From the NCBI GenBank assembly GCA_024138025.1, contig JAMXBD010001366.1, positions 310,001 to 374,000 of the forward strand: DNA of 64,000 nucleotides. Reading direction: 5' to 3'. Below, piece by piece: positions 22,267-35,461 of the stretch. The DNA comes from Combretum micranthum (lineage: Eukaryota > Streptophyta > Magnoliopsida > Myrtales > Combretaceae). Both the position numbers and the translations under genes were made by a program. The notes under the pieces are model-generated. The model had not been told where the DNA came from and did no database searches. It worked only from the letters and a program-made list of their open reading frames with translations. Position 1 is the stretch's first letter. Each line of letters opens with the position of its first letter.

Positions 22267-25200
22267 AAAGGTTTCACGGTTTTGCAAATCTAGGTTTGAA
22301 GATTCACATTGATAGAATACAGTTGCAACAATAGGATGTTTGGTAAGTGCAAGTGTAAACCCCTGAAATTTTCATAATTTTTAGAAAATAATCTTAGAAG
22401 TCTAATACCAAAAACCGAAACCCTAAAAATCGACTCAAGTTAAAAACAAATTCTAAATAAAGTTAAACACGAGAATTCTTAATCTTGAGAAAAAAAACCC
22501 TCAAAACAAAATAGAAAATCCAACTATCGGTTGATTCAACATCCGTACATCAATTAAATCATCTATCCGATTCCTAACACGCAAATCAAGATGATATATC
22601 CAACTAAAACTCAACAATGAAAATACTAAGACCTTAAATCATTCAGTGAATTTTAGAATAAAAATTTTCAAATTTCACCAAATGTCAAACTGAGTTAACT
22701 CAAAACCCTAGACTCGGTTAAACGATCCCGATAACTGAAAAATATTAAATATTCATAAATAAAATGAAATAAATTATAGACGTTGAACTAAAAATATAAT
22801 ACGAACAAAACCCCAAAATTTTATAATCATATGAATAAAATCAACAAGCCGGAAGTCAAACCGGAACCCTAAAAGTCAACAAAGCTTACAACTAACCCTA
22901 GTGTTTAAGATCCGACAATCCCATGCTCTTAAACCCTAAACAACAAAATGGAAATAATTGTTGATAATAGTTTGTAATAATATAGGAAATTAAAATAACA
23001 GCTTTTCATATTCACAAATTTCTAGTGTCCTTCGGATTCGAACAGGATCAGTTTTCAAAAACCGTGCCCTGGTACACCGGATGGAAAAAATATTCCGTTA
23101 ATACCAATAGACTCATAAAAATATAAAGAATCCAAAAATATCAATTTTAGAATTTTTCGGTGACTAAAAATTACAGATATCGCATTTATACACGTATTTT
23201 TATTACTATCGGTATTTTAATTGTCTAGTCTACTATTCATAGTATTTTTTTTATTATTCATCTATCTTTACTTTTTCCTACTATCTATTCTTACAACTTA
23301 CATACCTATTTCTTACAATTTTCTTTTCCCATAAAAATTCTACAACACGTATTACTAAACTTCTCTCACTTTTTAATTCTAAAATTAATTTTTAATCGTT
23401 TTCTCTCTCTTTTCTCCCTTTGCCATCCACCCTCTCTCTCTCTTCACTCTCAATTATTTTCTTTATTCAATTAATTTAATTACATCTAATTTTCACTCAA
23501 AAACTCTATAAATACTCCATTCCTCCTTCATTCTTTCACACAACTCATTTTGCTACCAAAACTCTCTCAAATTCTTTACAACAAACATCTCCAAAATTTC
23601 TCTTACCAAAACTCTCTTAAACCAATTGTTAACAAAATCTTCTTTATACACAAACTATCTACACATATCACTACCCACTAATACCCCATTCGTCTACCAT
23701 TTCATACACACAAACACTTTAGGTAAACCTTTCCAACCATTTAGTTTATCCATGTCATGTAACTTAACATGATTATGGTGTTATTTTAAAACTCGCATTA
23801 GTAGTAAAAGCAACAACATATTCATTTTGTTTTTACATATGAAATTCCTAGTTTTTATCTTGTTATTATGTTTTTTTACATGTTGTTATTAATGTTATTA
23901 TTCATTATTATTGTTACTATTATGCCAATTTCTTATTCATATCTAACTAAATATATTTAGTATATATATATATAATCTTTAGAGCATATAAGCTCACTTG
24001 TTATTTATTTAATTTCATGCTTTGCAATTTAATTTCATGCTATTTAAGACTAGTCTTTCTAGTCTTATCTTGTCTATATCAGTCAAAACAACTTTCTTTC
24101 TTTTTTTTATCTTTTTGGGACTAGTCTAGTTAGTAACGGATCCTTGATAAAGCTAAGGCTCCCATACTTGAGGGTTACCTTGATGAAGCTAAGGTTCCCA
24201 ATATTTGATATTTTTATTACGTTACTTATTATATTTACTTCCAGTATCTTTCTCATATTCTTATTATTTTATATGCTAATATAAATGCATGTACATAATT
24301 ATTGTCTCAACTAAATTTAAAAGTAGAATTTTTTTCAAAGGAACTTGAAACCATAATTTTATTATGTGACTTGTTATTAAATAATGGAGTTATTATCAAC
24401 AACATAGAAATGGAACAATGAAGTTTCCTCAAATAACGAAGAAGTTTTATTTGTAAACCTCGAAAATTTTCACAATAGTATACGGCTTTAATAGATTGTA
24501 CGAACTAGTTAATAGATTCAGATTCTATCAGTCTAAGAATAGTCAATACCTATAATTGGTTAGATAAGGATTTAGAATTTGATAAAGAACTTCCTCAACC
24601 CTACTGATACAAAAAACGATGATTGATTTTGTATCTTGAACTGATAATTCAAGATATGATTAAAAGAAAATCTAAATTTCAAAACCGAAACCCGATATAC
24701 AAATAGATTCAATAGAAAAATATAAATATAGAGATTAATGATTGCTTTGACTTAATAATGATTTGAGATTAGAACAACGAGTAGTAATGAGCCTGTATTT
24801 AGATTTAAACCCTAAAATCAAGATTCTTAGATAGTATTAATAGCTACTAATAAGATTTCATGTTAGGTATCAAACCAAGATATATATATATATATATATA
24901 TATAGCCTCTATATCAAATACGATATTAAGTAAATATTATCTATGCTTATAGACAAAAACGATAACCTAAAGATAAACCGTTAGAATTATAAATACACAA
25001 CAAAAACATAAACTGTTGTATAACTCAAAATGAATTCCAAATAAATAATCAAATCACGCTATTGTTCTAAATCGAGTTTTCTTTAGCTATTGAAGCCTAA
25101 AACAAAAATTGACCTAATGAGTTCAGAAAACCTAATCGCGGGAGATAAAACTATGCAAATAATTAATCACGTATATATGAATGTTAAAATTTTATTATTT

Positions 25201-26084
25201 GATAATCTAAGTGTTTTGTATACTCCTATAAACATATTTTTGTACAAAAACTTCCAAATATTAGCTAATTTGTACCCGTATAACTTATGAAATTATCCTA
25301 AAACTAAATTAAAATAATTAACTAATATATATATATATATGAATTCGGTGGTTTTCGGTGGAAATTTCAGAGAAGAAGAGAGCTAAGTCATCCAATAATT
25401 CACCCAAATTGTCAACCAAATCAACCTCAATGACCAATCATATGATGCCAACCCAACCTATCATTAATTGCAATGAAAACAACATAATAAACATAGCCAA
25501 ATGAGAGCAAATTCGGAGGAAATTCGAGGGGAAATGCAGCTGTAACTTCTTATTCTCTTCTATATATATGTTCAAAGCTCATAATGGAGAAACAAACAAT
25601 CCTCTTTATTTCCCAAACTTTCCAGAACAAATCAACACTTGAATAGCAACCAAAACAAATGAAAACGGAGAACAATCAGATCGAATCACCCAAATACGGA
25701 TTAAAAGAAAAACAGTACGAAAAACCGTTGGATACCAGTCCAAAGGTAAGTTGATGTAATTCGAATGATTTTCTTTCAATTCTAAGCATTAGAACTGACT
25801 TATGTTAATCATAGGAACGTAATAAACACAAATACAAGCTTCGAATTCTATTGGATCGGCTCAAACGAGGTAAAAACCCAAAACCCTAGCTATATTTTAG
25901 TAAGATCGAGATCTAAGTGTATATGTTTGTAGACGTGTTAAGAATTGTTAAGAATTGTTTTATGTCCATATATAAGATATAGAAACACTTAGGAATAATT
26001 TAAGAATGTTTGTAATGTGGAAAATTTAACAAAAATGAATCGGATCATCGAGGAAGATGATGAACAGTGCTAACACTGCCTAAA

Positions 26085-26350
26085 AGCCGGCAGTGTAGTC
26101 GTTCAACACCGGCGGCTTACATGGATAGGCCGGCGGTATAGGGACGGCTTACACTGAACAGAAGCTACGTAAAATTTATTTTCACGTAAAAATGAATGTA
26201 AGCCGGCTATCTGGGAATCTACCCGACGGCGTAGGACGGCGTACGTTGAAAGCCGACAGCTTTCAAAGCCGGTGCACCTAATATGAAATAATTTACAAAA
26301 CTAAATCAACACCGGCACCTGGGTTTGAAAGTCGGCGGCTTTGCCGGCGT
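26085..26350 (+). repeat. GCCGGC/GGCGGCTT motif array in LTR D
   Basis: Repeated units such as AAAGCCGGCAGTG, ACACCGGCGGCTTACA, TAGGCCGGCGG, AAGCCGGCTA and AAGTCGGCGGCTTTGCCGG occur across about 265 bases in otherwise AT-rich sequence. The array lies downstream of the candidate splice donor at 25746, inside the presumed LTR intron. Confidence 0.75.
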
Positions 26351-26876
26351 ACACCCATTTCTCTTCAACGAAAGCTAGTTTTAAAACAAACAGAATACAT
26401 ATATATATATATATATATATGCAATAAACCTACTGATTATTATATTATATATATATCTGGTAATATAAGATTTATTAAATAGTTAAGTAAATACAAATAT
26501 TTAAAATATTTTTGATTTGATAATTCTTAAAACCCTAGAATTAAGGAAAAATATTTAGTGTTAATAAAAGTTATAAATAGTCAAATATTTGTTTGAAATA
26601 GATAAATTAGGTAAGAATGGAAATCGAAATAAGCTAAATTTTTTATTAATGTGACTTCTAAAAATACAAAATAATTATACGATAAAATAGGAAAAACATG
26701 ACAACACTAAGAATTAATAAATAGAGATAATTTTCTATTGAGATCAGTATAGAATAACATAGAATTAGTATTAGTCACTACAAAACTTAATAAATATCAA
26801 GTCTAAACACTAGTCACATATAGGATTTAGCTATATAACATATAATATTTGATGAATACTTTAGTCATCTTAATAG

Positions 26877-26923
26877 GTGATTTCGAAACACTAGAAGATC
26901 TTCCAGCTGATTATTACGACTGA
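26877..26923 (+). other. Acidic C-terminal reading frame inside LTR D
   Basis: After TCATCTTAATAG, a plausible 3' splice site, the frame encodes GDFETLEDLPADYYD and stops at TGA 26921-26923. It is short, but acidic and aromatic like the frames in LTRs A and C, and it sits at the same relative position. Confidence 0.4.
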
Positions 26924-28605
26924 GTCAGTATGAGCAGGTGAGTAATTCAGTCATATTGTACTGTTTGTGTTGTAGTAGTTGATATTAATGCAAAGATAAT
27001 CAAACGATTGTTTTGTTGAAAAATTGTGATCTGATTGTTTGATTGATAAAATATCCTTCAAAAGTGATAATGCAATGATTTAATGTTGTGAAGTAGTATG
27101 ATGATGATTGCGTGTAATGTTTGATCACCATAAAATTGAATAAGAATTATTGACTTAAAGAAATAATATGATCATGCATTGCATGAATGGCATTATTGCA
27201 TATATATTGGGATAACAGCCTGCTATGTATTAATATTTCGATTCTCTGTTAGTGTTTGGTTGTTCTAATGTGTTAGTTCTTCCAAGGCTTTCTTTGTTTC
27301 GTTGGTTCCACGGGAAATAAGTGGCACCGAAGCACGCCGCCCGTAGTATCACTTTGAAATGATTAATACTTAGGAAGTTTCTAAGGTGAATACAGGAGAT
27401 GGTCAGTTTAATTGATTATATTTCAAGTGATAACCCTAAAACGAGAAATCATTGATTCTCTTGTGTACTTAGTCTCTCCTAGGCAGGTGGGTCATGGAGT
27501 AATGGTTCTTCAACCCTTAAAAAGAGGACGTAAATCTTTTTCCTGTTTGGATTCTAGATCATCAAAGTTTATATTTGTGCATATGGTTGAGTGCTAGCAT
27601 TGCATATGATTTGCTAATAACTTGGGTAATGTATAATATGTCTGGTTATTTACCGAGCTGTGGTTTTGCTCATACTCCAACAGTCTTTTCAAGTTTACCT
27701 TACGACCATGGTTAGTCACTTCCAGGAGTATGGCTCCGGTAAGAGCTTAGGAGCTGGAAGTCTAAGTCTTTACTTTGGTTTAATGGTTATGTTTTATTAG
27801 AAAATTAATTAGTTTGTAATAGTTCTGTAAGGTTTGTTCACTAATTATTTCTTTCAAGTATTTGTCATTTCTTATCAAGCAACTAAAAGATTCTGTTGTT
27901 TTGAAAACCTATCGTACTCTGAAGGTAACTAGTAATAGAATTTAAGTGAGACTTGTCTACTGCTACTAGGATACCCTCAGGGCGTGACATTACCAAGGAA
28001 AATAAGAAATAAACACTTTTTTTTTCATAATATGGTAACCTAAGTCTTAGGAAAACAATTTGTTGGTATTCAAAGTTTTCACAAAAAGCTTAAGATTAAA
28101 CTCTTTTCAACTCCATAACAAAACCAAGAACAAATTAGTTTTCAAAGTTAAGATAAAATCAACCCATAAAGTTTATAACCCACTTAGAAAATAATGATTT
28201 TCAAGTTTCTAAAGAAAGAACTTATTTTCAAGAATAAAATATGATAAATAAAAAACAAAGGATTTATCAATAAAGAGGATTCTTTTCAAATAAAATAAAA
28301 GACAAAGTTTTAGAAAACAAGAACTAGTATTTTAAACAAGAAATATAAGAAGAAAAGACACATTTTCTAAAACAATTCTAAATGCAAATTTATAAATAGG
28401 TTATCCACAACTTAATAAACTTTTGATAACTTTGATCTTTTATCACTAGAATTAAAAATTATAAAAAACCAAGTTAAAGGAAAATTTACTTGTTTTGGAA
28501 AAAGGAATAAGGAAAATAAAATAAGAATATTCATTTATAATAACCTAGGAAAATATAAAGTTTCTTTAAAATACTTGAAAAGAAATTTGTCAAGTTAAGT
28601 TTAAC

Positions 28606-31600
28606 TATCACGCCCCAAGAGGTACCCTAAATTAACATCCGCCCACTCATATTAAAGCTTAAGTATGACAAACTTAGCCACTCCCAGAAGCTTTGATATT
28701 AAGTGTAAGGGTGCTCTCACAAATTTAGAGGACCATCTATGGAATTATGAAGCTTAAGAAGATATAATAACAGATTAGGAAAAGAGGATTCATAACATTC
28801 ATCTGTTCATAACAATAATCTTACAAGACTTAGGGGCATTTCCTCAGTCACGAATCTATTACAAGAATATTTTTACATCTTATCCAACGCTCATCTAGAA
28901 ATTCCTTAACCTAAAAAGGAAAATACCTGGCTGCAGGGTCCACGTGGCCTTAACCATAAATAGGTGAACTGCAAAAGATATCTATAAGGGTATAAGCTAA
29001 TAAGCTTAGTGAGAACTATTTCCATAAATAACTTATCGTGCAATGGAATTCAAACAAATTATTTAAGCAGGCAAATGAAATGCAACATACACGAGGGTAA
29101 ACAAGCCATATAGTTTTTCGAGAACTATATGTTGAATGGATTTACGCCCCCATTTCGGGTTTGGTGATACGTAACCTCAAAACAAGTAGTTTCATTTTAA
29201 AAATATTTATGCTTTCGATCAATATCGCCAAGCATATTAAGTCTACTTGAATTGAGCCTTGCTTTTGGACTTTCCGCCAATCATTCCTTCATGCGCCAAG
29301 CAACCGCTTTCGGTCATTCCACCAGTGTTGCTTTCGACCTGAGCTACAATCCTTCTCACCCAAGGACAATAACCCAATGCAATGTGACTCACTTCATGGT
29401 ATGCATGAATCCATTTATTTAATGATATCATAGCATCATTATTATCAATTTAAGGTGATCATAGAATCTCATACAAATCAAGTGTTATACTAAAACAAAC
29501 ATTAAATCAATTCCGACCTCGACATTCTTAGGATCCTTTCAACAAATTATCTTACATACATATCCATTTATCTTTTCTTAGTTCTAATGCAACTAGATTA
29601 TAATCACAATCAAGTAAAGCATTTTAAGGAAATAAACTCACGATGCTATGTCGATAATTCCTTTAAACGGACGAGTCGCTCACACAATCCACTTAGTCGA
29701 AATAGTCCTCGGGATATAGGTATTCTTCCTCGGAATCACCTAGTCAAAGAAAATACCAAAAAAGAGTATTTCTTGATGACTTTCTTGAATTTTGACAGAA
29801 CAATGTCATGAGAACGTCAAAGTTCGTATAAAGGAGAATTCCAATTTAAAATGGCCATAACTTGGTCATTTTAACTCGGAATCGCGCATATAGTATGCCG
29901 TTTTCTACCCACTCAAAAAGATCTATCCATTTCTAAAACTATTTTTATCAAACTAGACCATTTAGGCCCCGAAATAGTGGTGATCAGATTCACCACGAAT
30001 TTTTCTATCCCAAAAACAAATTTTGTTTCAAACTTTAAATCATTCAAAATTTGTTTGATAAATACTTAGTTATCTTATATAGTTGAAAATTTCTTTTTTT
30101 TTTTATAGCTACTTAGCTCATATTTATTCATGCTCAAGTATTTGTTGTCCAACCATTTTTCTTGAGTAAAACAATGTTTAGAAAAATATAGTTTTCAAGA
30201 AATTTCTTTTGTAAATCTTTTTAAATGAATTATTTTGATTCTTTTTGTTTTCAAAGAATTACTTTATGTTTGACTCATTATTTTTCCTAGATGACTTTTT
30301 CGAAAAGTAATTTTGTTCTTTTCTAAATTCCTTATATTAGTACTACTTTTCCTATTTATTTTCTATACTATTTTTCTTTGACTATTTATTTGAAAAGATC
30401 TTAATTTGAAAATTCTCATTCCTTTCTCATAAGGTTTCCTTTATATCATGTTTTAGAAATCATTTTTGTATAAAAAATCATTTCCTTTTTGAAAAACAAG
30501 GTGATATTGAAATGATTTAAAAGCTTTTCAAAACAAAAGTAGCTTCTAAAATTGTAGTGAGTTCTTCTTATAATCTTGAAAAGAATGACTTTATTTTCGT
30601 TAAACCATAGATTTTATATTTCATATAAACTTATTCCTAAGTGATAAAATCTCCTTTTTATCAAATATTTTATAGCTTGGAAAAAATTTGACAACAATCT
30701 TAATGTCATGATTTATGAGAAATAATAGCTAGCAAAAAAAACCTAAATAATAAATAAAGTCAAGTGTTGAGAATCTTAGCTTCTTCAAGGCTCCCGGGAC
30801 TAAGAAGTAGACTAGTCCCAAAAGAAAAATAAAATGAAAGAAAGAAAAATTTGTTTTGACTTGATGAGGACAAGTCTAAGACTAGAGACTAGTCTTAAAA
30901 TAGCAAGAATAAATAAATTGCAATGAAAGAAATAAATAAATTACTTTGTATGGAAATAAATAAATTGCAAGTGAGCTTATATGCTCTAAAGAATATATAT
31001 ATATATATATATAAATACATAAAAATACTTAGATATAATAACAAAATATGAACAAAATAACAACATAAACATAAATAGATTTCCATGAACAAGAACAATA
31101 CATGAACGTAGTAGTTTCCATAACATTTAGTTTTTGAAACTCACACCATGTCACGTAAAGTTACATGACATGAGAAAAAGAAAACATGGAGAAAAGTTTA
31201 CCTAAAGAAGGTTTTTGAAGTGTTATGTGGTTATGGGTTTTGTGTAGGTAGAAAGTAGTTTGAGATTATTTTTAGAGAGTTTTGTGAGGATATTTGGAGA
31301 GAGTTTTGAGAGGAGAATTGATAGAGTTTTTGTAGAGAAATTTGTGAGTAGTAATTGTGTGAAAGAAGTGAAAGAGAAGGGGATATTTATAGGAAAATGT
31401 GGAGTGAATTTTTGTGTGATTTAAATAAAGATAAAATAAAACAAATTGAGAGGGATGAAGGGGAAGGGGCGCTGGCCATGATGATGGAGGAAGAGAGATG
31501 AGATTTGTTTTGTATTTTTATTAAATAAATGTAATATTAAGTAAGGTAGATGTGAAATAAAGTTATGGGAAAGGTAATATAAATGTTAGGTTATGGTGTT

Positions 31601-32090
31601 GTAAGAGTAGGTGTAAGAAAAAGTAGAGAAAAATAATAGTGTAGAATAGTTGTAAATAGTGTAATGTAAAATAGATATGACTAATAAAGTACCGGTAAGT
31701 AAAAATACGCGTATAATTGCGATATCGCTATTTTTACTTACCGAAAAATTATAAAACTGATATTTTTGAAAGCCTTATATTTTATGAGTCTAACAGTATA
31801 TTCGGAATATTTTTACTATTCTAAGCCCCCCGGACATGTTTTTCAAGAACTGTGTCTGTTTGGGTTCGAAACGAGTCGCGATTTTTCTAATATGATCTTT
31901 TTAAGCTTCCTTAGGTAATTACGCACTATTCTACATACTAAACTCTTACTTACTTTCTCAGGGTTGCTTATTCAGGATTGCCGGACTTAAGCCATTACGT
32001 TTAATTAGGGTTTTGTTCGATTTAGGGTTCCGGTTGACTTTCGGATTAGGGTTTTAAGCTAAATCGATTCCAAAAATTTGGAGGTTTACA
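28606..32090 (-). mobile_element. Family B solo LTR (copy B-5), nested in B-4 in opposite orientation
   Basis: The plus text starts TATCACGCCCCAAGAGGTAC (family start TGTCACG, one change) and ends TTGGAGGTTTACA. A perfect TSD TTAAC lies at 28601-28605 and 32091-32095. It is 3485 bp. On the minus strand: TATA box CCTATAAATATCC (31393-31381), splice donor TTTAG|GTAAAC at 31201-31200, a 26-nt near-palindrome at 31147-31172 just inside the intron, and an acceptor CTCACTAAGC...TTTTGCAG near 28972. AT microsatellite 30992-31012. No gene. Confidence 0.93.
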
Positions 32091-33733
32091 TTAACACTTT
32101 AAAATGAATTTTTTATGAAATAAATTATTGAGACACTACCATTAGAATTTTCGCATATAAAGTGAACTTATTTATATAATCAAAAGATTTATCAATCATA
32201 TATATACATATATATTTACTAAAAGAATTTTGAATGAAGTTGAGTTGGAAAATTGTTTTGTAAAATCTAGAAATATTCGTTTTGAATCTGTACCCTACGG
32301 TTTCGAAACCCAAACGACCTTATATGACAAAAATAATCTTAGAATTGGATAGATATTTTCGAATAGGTAGAAAACGGTACATTATATGCAAAATTCCGAG
32401 TTAAAATGAGCAAGTTATGGCCATTTTAATTTGGAATTTCATTCTATGCAATTTTGATGAACATAATGAAATAGAATTAGAAGTTTAGGTAGAATTTATA
32501 CGAAATACTCATCCCAGGTATTTCTTTTGTCTAGGTGGAGAAGGATACGAGATTACCCTTCCTGAAGATTGCAGCGACTAAGAAGATTGCGAAATTGACG
32601 AATGAGTTATTCCTCTTAATTTCGTTACGTTACTTGTGCTTGTAAAGTTATGGCATTAGTATACTAAGAAAAGATAAAAATGAATATGTGTAGGGAATCC
32701 GGGGATATGTATATATGTGATCCTATGTTTATATGTGAGATAAGAATTAAGAATATCGCAACTTCAAATTGCATATTTAAGTGTTTTGTTTACTTTCTTG
32801 TATGATTGCTTATTGCTTGCTAAATTGATTGATCGCCCCCTAAAAAACCTTGATAAGCTTTGGATTGAGAAAAATAAAACGCTCACGCATAGCATCTATC
32901 GAGTCACATCTCTTTTGAAAGGTTGCTACTCTTATACGTAGAGTTGGATTGGTTGTCATCGTGCTGGGACATGGGCCAAGTTCCTTCCTAGAGAATCCAA
33001 ATCGCTTGGGGAATGCGACTCTAGGTTCAGAGCAGAGCCAACCGAACGCTTTAGGCGGGGGCCTAGGGACTAGCAATAGAAGGTCGAGGATCCTCATCAA
33101 CAATTTCCTAACCTTTGATTATTATGGAGGGTAAATCTGTTCTATATATGGTTTCCGAATAACTTTATATATTTGTGTAATCAAGTGATTGTTGCATTGT
33201 ATGTATAGCATGTGTTGAAAATTTAAATAAACTTGTTTGAAACCATGGTGTGAATGAAAAGGAATACCTCACTAAGCTAGTTGTAAGCTTATACCCCCAT
33301 AGCTTTTGTTGAAATAGGTATACCCATGGCTTAAATCGAAGATCATGACATTAAGGAAGTCATGGAAGGATGTTGAACTTTTATGAAGGCAATGGGAACA
33401 TAGGATGAAGTTACTTTGCAAGGTTCCTTATATGTAATGTATACTATGTTAGTGTTTTGGAAATTTCTAAGAAGTGTATTTATTTTGACTTGAAGACAAT
33501 AGAGGATATGTCCAAAGAATTGTAATTTACCATGTTTAGTTTTTATAAGCATTCTCTTTGCCTTGTTACTTAATCATTATCAATAAATTGCGCTACTCCA
33601 ATGCGTTCTCTTTGTTGTGATGTACGCCTTGTACATGATATGGAAGCCTTTGCACGATTGAGGTAGTCATTCTTAGGCTTTAGTATTGTATACGGCGGAT
33701 TGCCACGTTTAGGGTACCCCTTGGGGCGTAATA

Positions 33734-35461
33734 GCAAGATCTAATCTTTTTATGTTATTAGGGTTTGTACGACATCGATCTTGAATATTGTTGGAGTGTG
33801 ATTTAAATCCTAGAGTTTGTGTGGTGATCAAAGTTATGAATTTTAATAAAACTTAAAACTTTTGTCTAAGTACTGTTCAATACCATGTATATAAACATGG
33901 AACAAGAAAATTGTTTTTTTTTTCCAATTTTCCTTATACTGTATAGTTCAATACTTCTTATATTGTTCAATCCTTACTACAAAATGCTACCTAAATAAAT
34001 TAGTCTGGATAGATTTATGAATGCGTGAATTAGTTAGCTCTCGAATATATCTATCAAGTAATATAAGCCATATCTAGCAATTATTCGGTTAAAAAGATTA
34101 CATATTTAAATATTGAATATAAAATATTGTTTTGTTATTAAAGTAGATGAAATCTTGAACTTTTTAAACGCATTACATTTTAATAATTTGAATTTTTTTC
34201 CTTTATTTTTATTCTTTATTTAATTATTTCTTTTGAACATTGATAGCTTTTAGGATGTTAGTGTGATTTATCCAATTATAAATGTGTAAATTCAATATAT
34301 ACATGTGTGTGAGGAGGCCCATTGCAAATCCTAATACTAAAATAAAACTTGTTTCATTGAAAGTTTTTTTAATTTCAAAAAATTTGTTTTATATCATGAG
34401 TCTAGTTGCTATAAATCATTATAGTAATCTCATGGTTGGAAATACTAATGTCGATCATTCACTAACGATGGTTATTCATAACCATTGTAAAAAGTAGCTA
34501 AAAAGAACAAAAAAAGAAACATGTTCATTTTTTTCAAAATAAAAGTTATTTTTGTAATATTACATTAATATTTTCTGTAAGAAGTAACCATTGCTACCAT
34601 CCACTTTCTACTTACGACAGTGCTTACCACTAGTAGCTATTAGTGATTGCAACTGTTTGAAATCAATACAATAATATTTAAGGTTCTCAAAAAGTTGAAA
34701 AAACACTTTTATTAAATACAACATGCTCTACTTGTATTACTAAATTTTCAAAACATGAAAAATTTATTAAAAAACATACAGAATATCCAGTAAGTTGATA
34801 CAAAAAAATATTTTTAGAAATGCATCTTCTCATGACGAAGATCTTTGAGGGAAGTATTCTATAGCTTAGTTGCATAGTTCCTCTCTAAATCAATTCTATT
34901 CCCTCAAGTTGTACTTACTTTCAACAAAGGTAAGATTTTCCTTATCTTCATCAAGTGTAGTCCTAATAAGATTACCGACATACTGGCAACTCATTCTTCA
35001 TGCTCATTTCTAGATCTTTGTCTAGCCTTTAAGCTAACTTGTTTATCTTTGACCTTATTCAAGGCTCTTGTTTTCTTACTGATGAAGAATTTAGAACCTT
35101 TTGAGGATGTGGTGATTTGGTAACTAATGGAGAACGTAAGGCTCCTGATTTTACTGATAGAGGCCCAGTGCTGCAGCTCCTAGTAATGGTTCATGTTGTT
35201 GTTCTTGCCTTTTCTGCTACATTGTTGTGGTTGCAACTTTTGTTTCCTATCTAAGATGCATTGTTTTCTCCTCCAAATGGATAGATGAGGGTTTGGCTTT
35301 TTGTTGGAACAATAGGTAATTTCTGACGATGACAAAAATTAGTTTAGTGGATCAGCTTTCTCTAAAGCATAAAACAATAATAAAAAATTCTCATTCTATG
35401 ATGAAGGAAAATGTTAAGTAATAAATATAAAAGTGCACACCACATTGGATAATCTTATTTT
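33734..35461. other. Intergenic DNA downstream of the host gene
   Basis: The left part probably continues the Copia-like internal region interrupted at 22353. No coding signal is found apart from chance frames. A fold-back repeat at 34390-34655 is listed separately. The region from about 34900 to 35461 would hold the 3' untranslated sequence of the minus-strand gene; no clear polyadenylation site is assigned. Confidence 0.4.
34390..34655. repeat. MITE-like imperfect inverted repeat
   Basis: The left arm (34390-34475, beginning TCTAGTTGCTATAAATCATT) is similar in reverse complement to the right arm (34575-34655, containing CTATTAGTGATTGCAACTG). Shared blocks include AGTTGC and GATGGTTA / TAACCATTG. 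The short centre is A/T-rich. The size and fold-back shape suit a MITE, but I see no diagnostic terminal motif or confirmed TSD. Confidence 0.35.

Larger units (their letters stand above)
24452..27989 (+). mobile_element. Family D solo LTR, nested in B-4
   Basis: It starts TGTAAACCTCGAAAATTTTC and ends GGATACCCTCAGGGCGTGACA. The flanks are TTATT (24447-24451) and TTACC (27990-27994). Copy B-7 keeps the uninterrupted site as TTTTACCAAGG near 61598, so the original TSD was TTACC and the left copy changed by two C-to-T transitions. TATA-like box near 25560, splice donor AAAG|GTAAGTTG near 25746, GCCGGC array at 26085-26350, acceptor TTAATAG ending 26876. AT microsatellites at 24880-24904 and 26399-26420. 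Confidence 0.88.
22354..33733 (+). mobile_element. Family B solo LTR (copy B-4) with two nested solo LTRs
   Basis: It begins TGTAAACCCCTGAAATTTTC. It ends with TTTAGGGTACCCCTTGGGGC followed by GTAATA, where family members end GTGACA, so two transitions have hit the terminus. A perfect TSD GCAAG lies at 22349-22353 and 33734-33738. Without nested elements it is about 4.35 kb. TATA box CTCTATAAATACTCC at 23504-23518, splice donor TTTAG|GTAAAC at 23723, and a candidate acceptor region after CCTCACTAAGC near 33270. The nested elements are family D at 24452-27989 and family B at 28606-32090. Confidence 0.92.

Noticed and set aside
32880..33110. GC-richer block considered as an organelle DNA insertion
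   Set aside because: I could not recognise any organelle gene in it, and it sits at the variable block of a family B LTR; kept only as part of the subtype observation.
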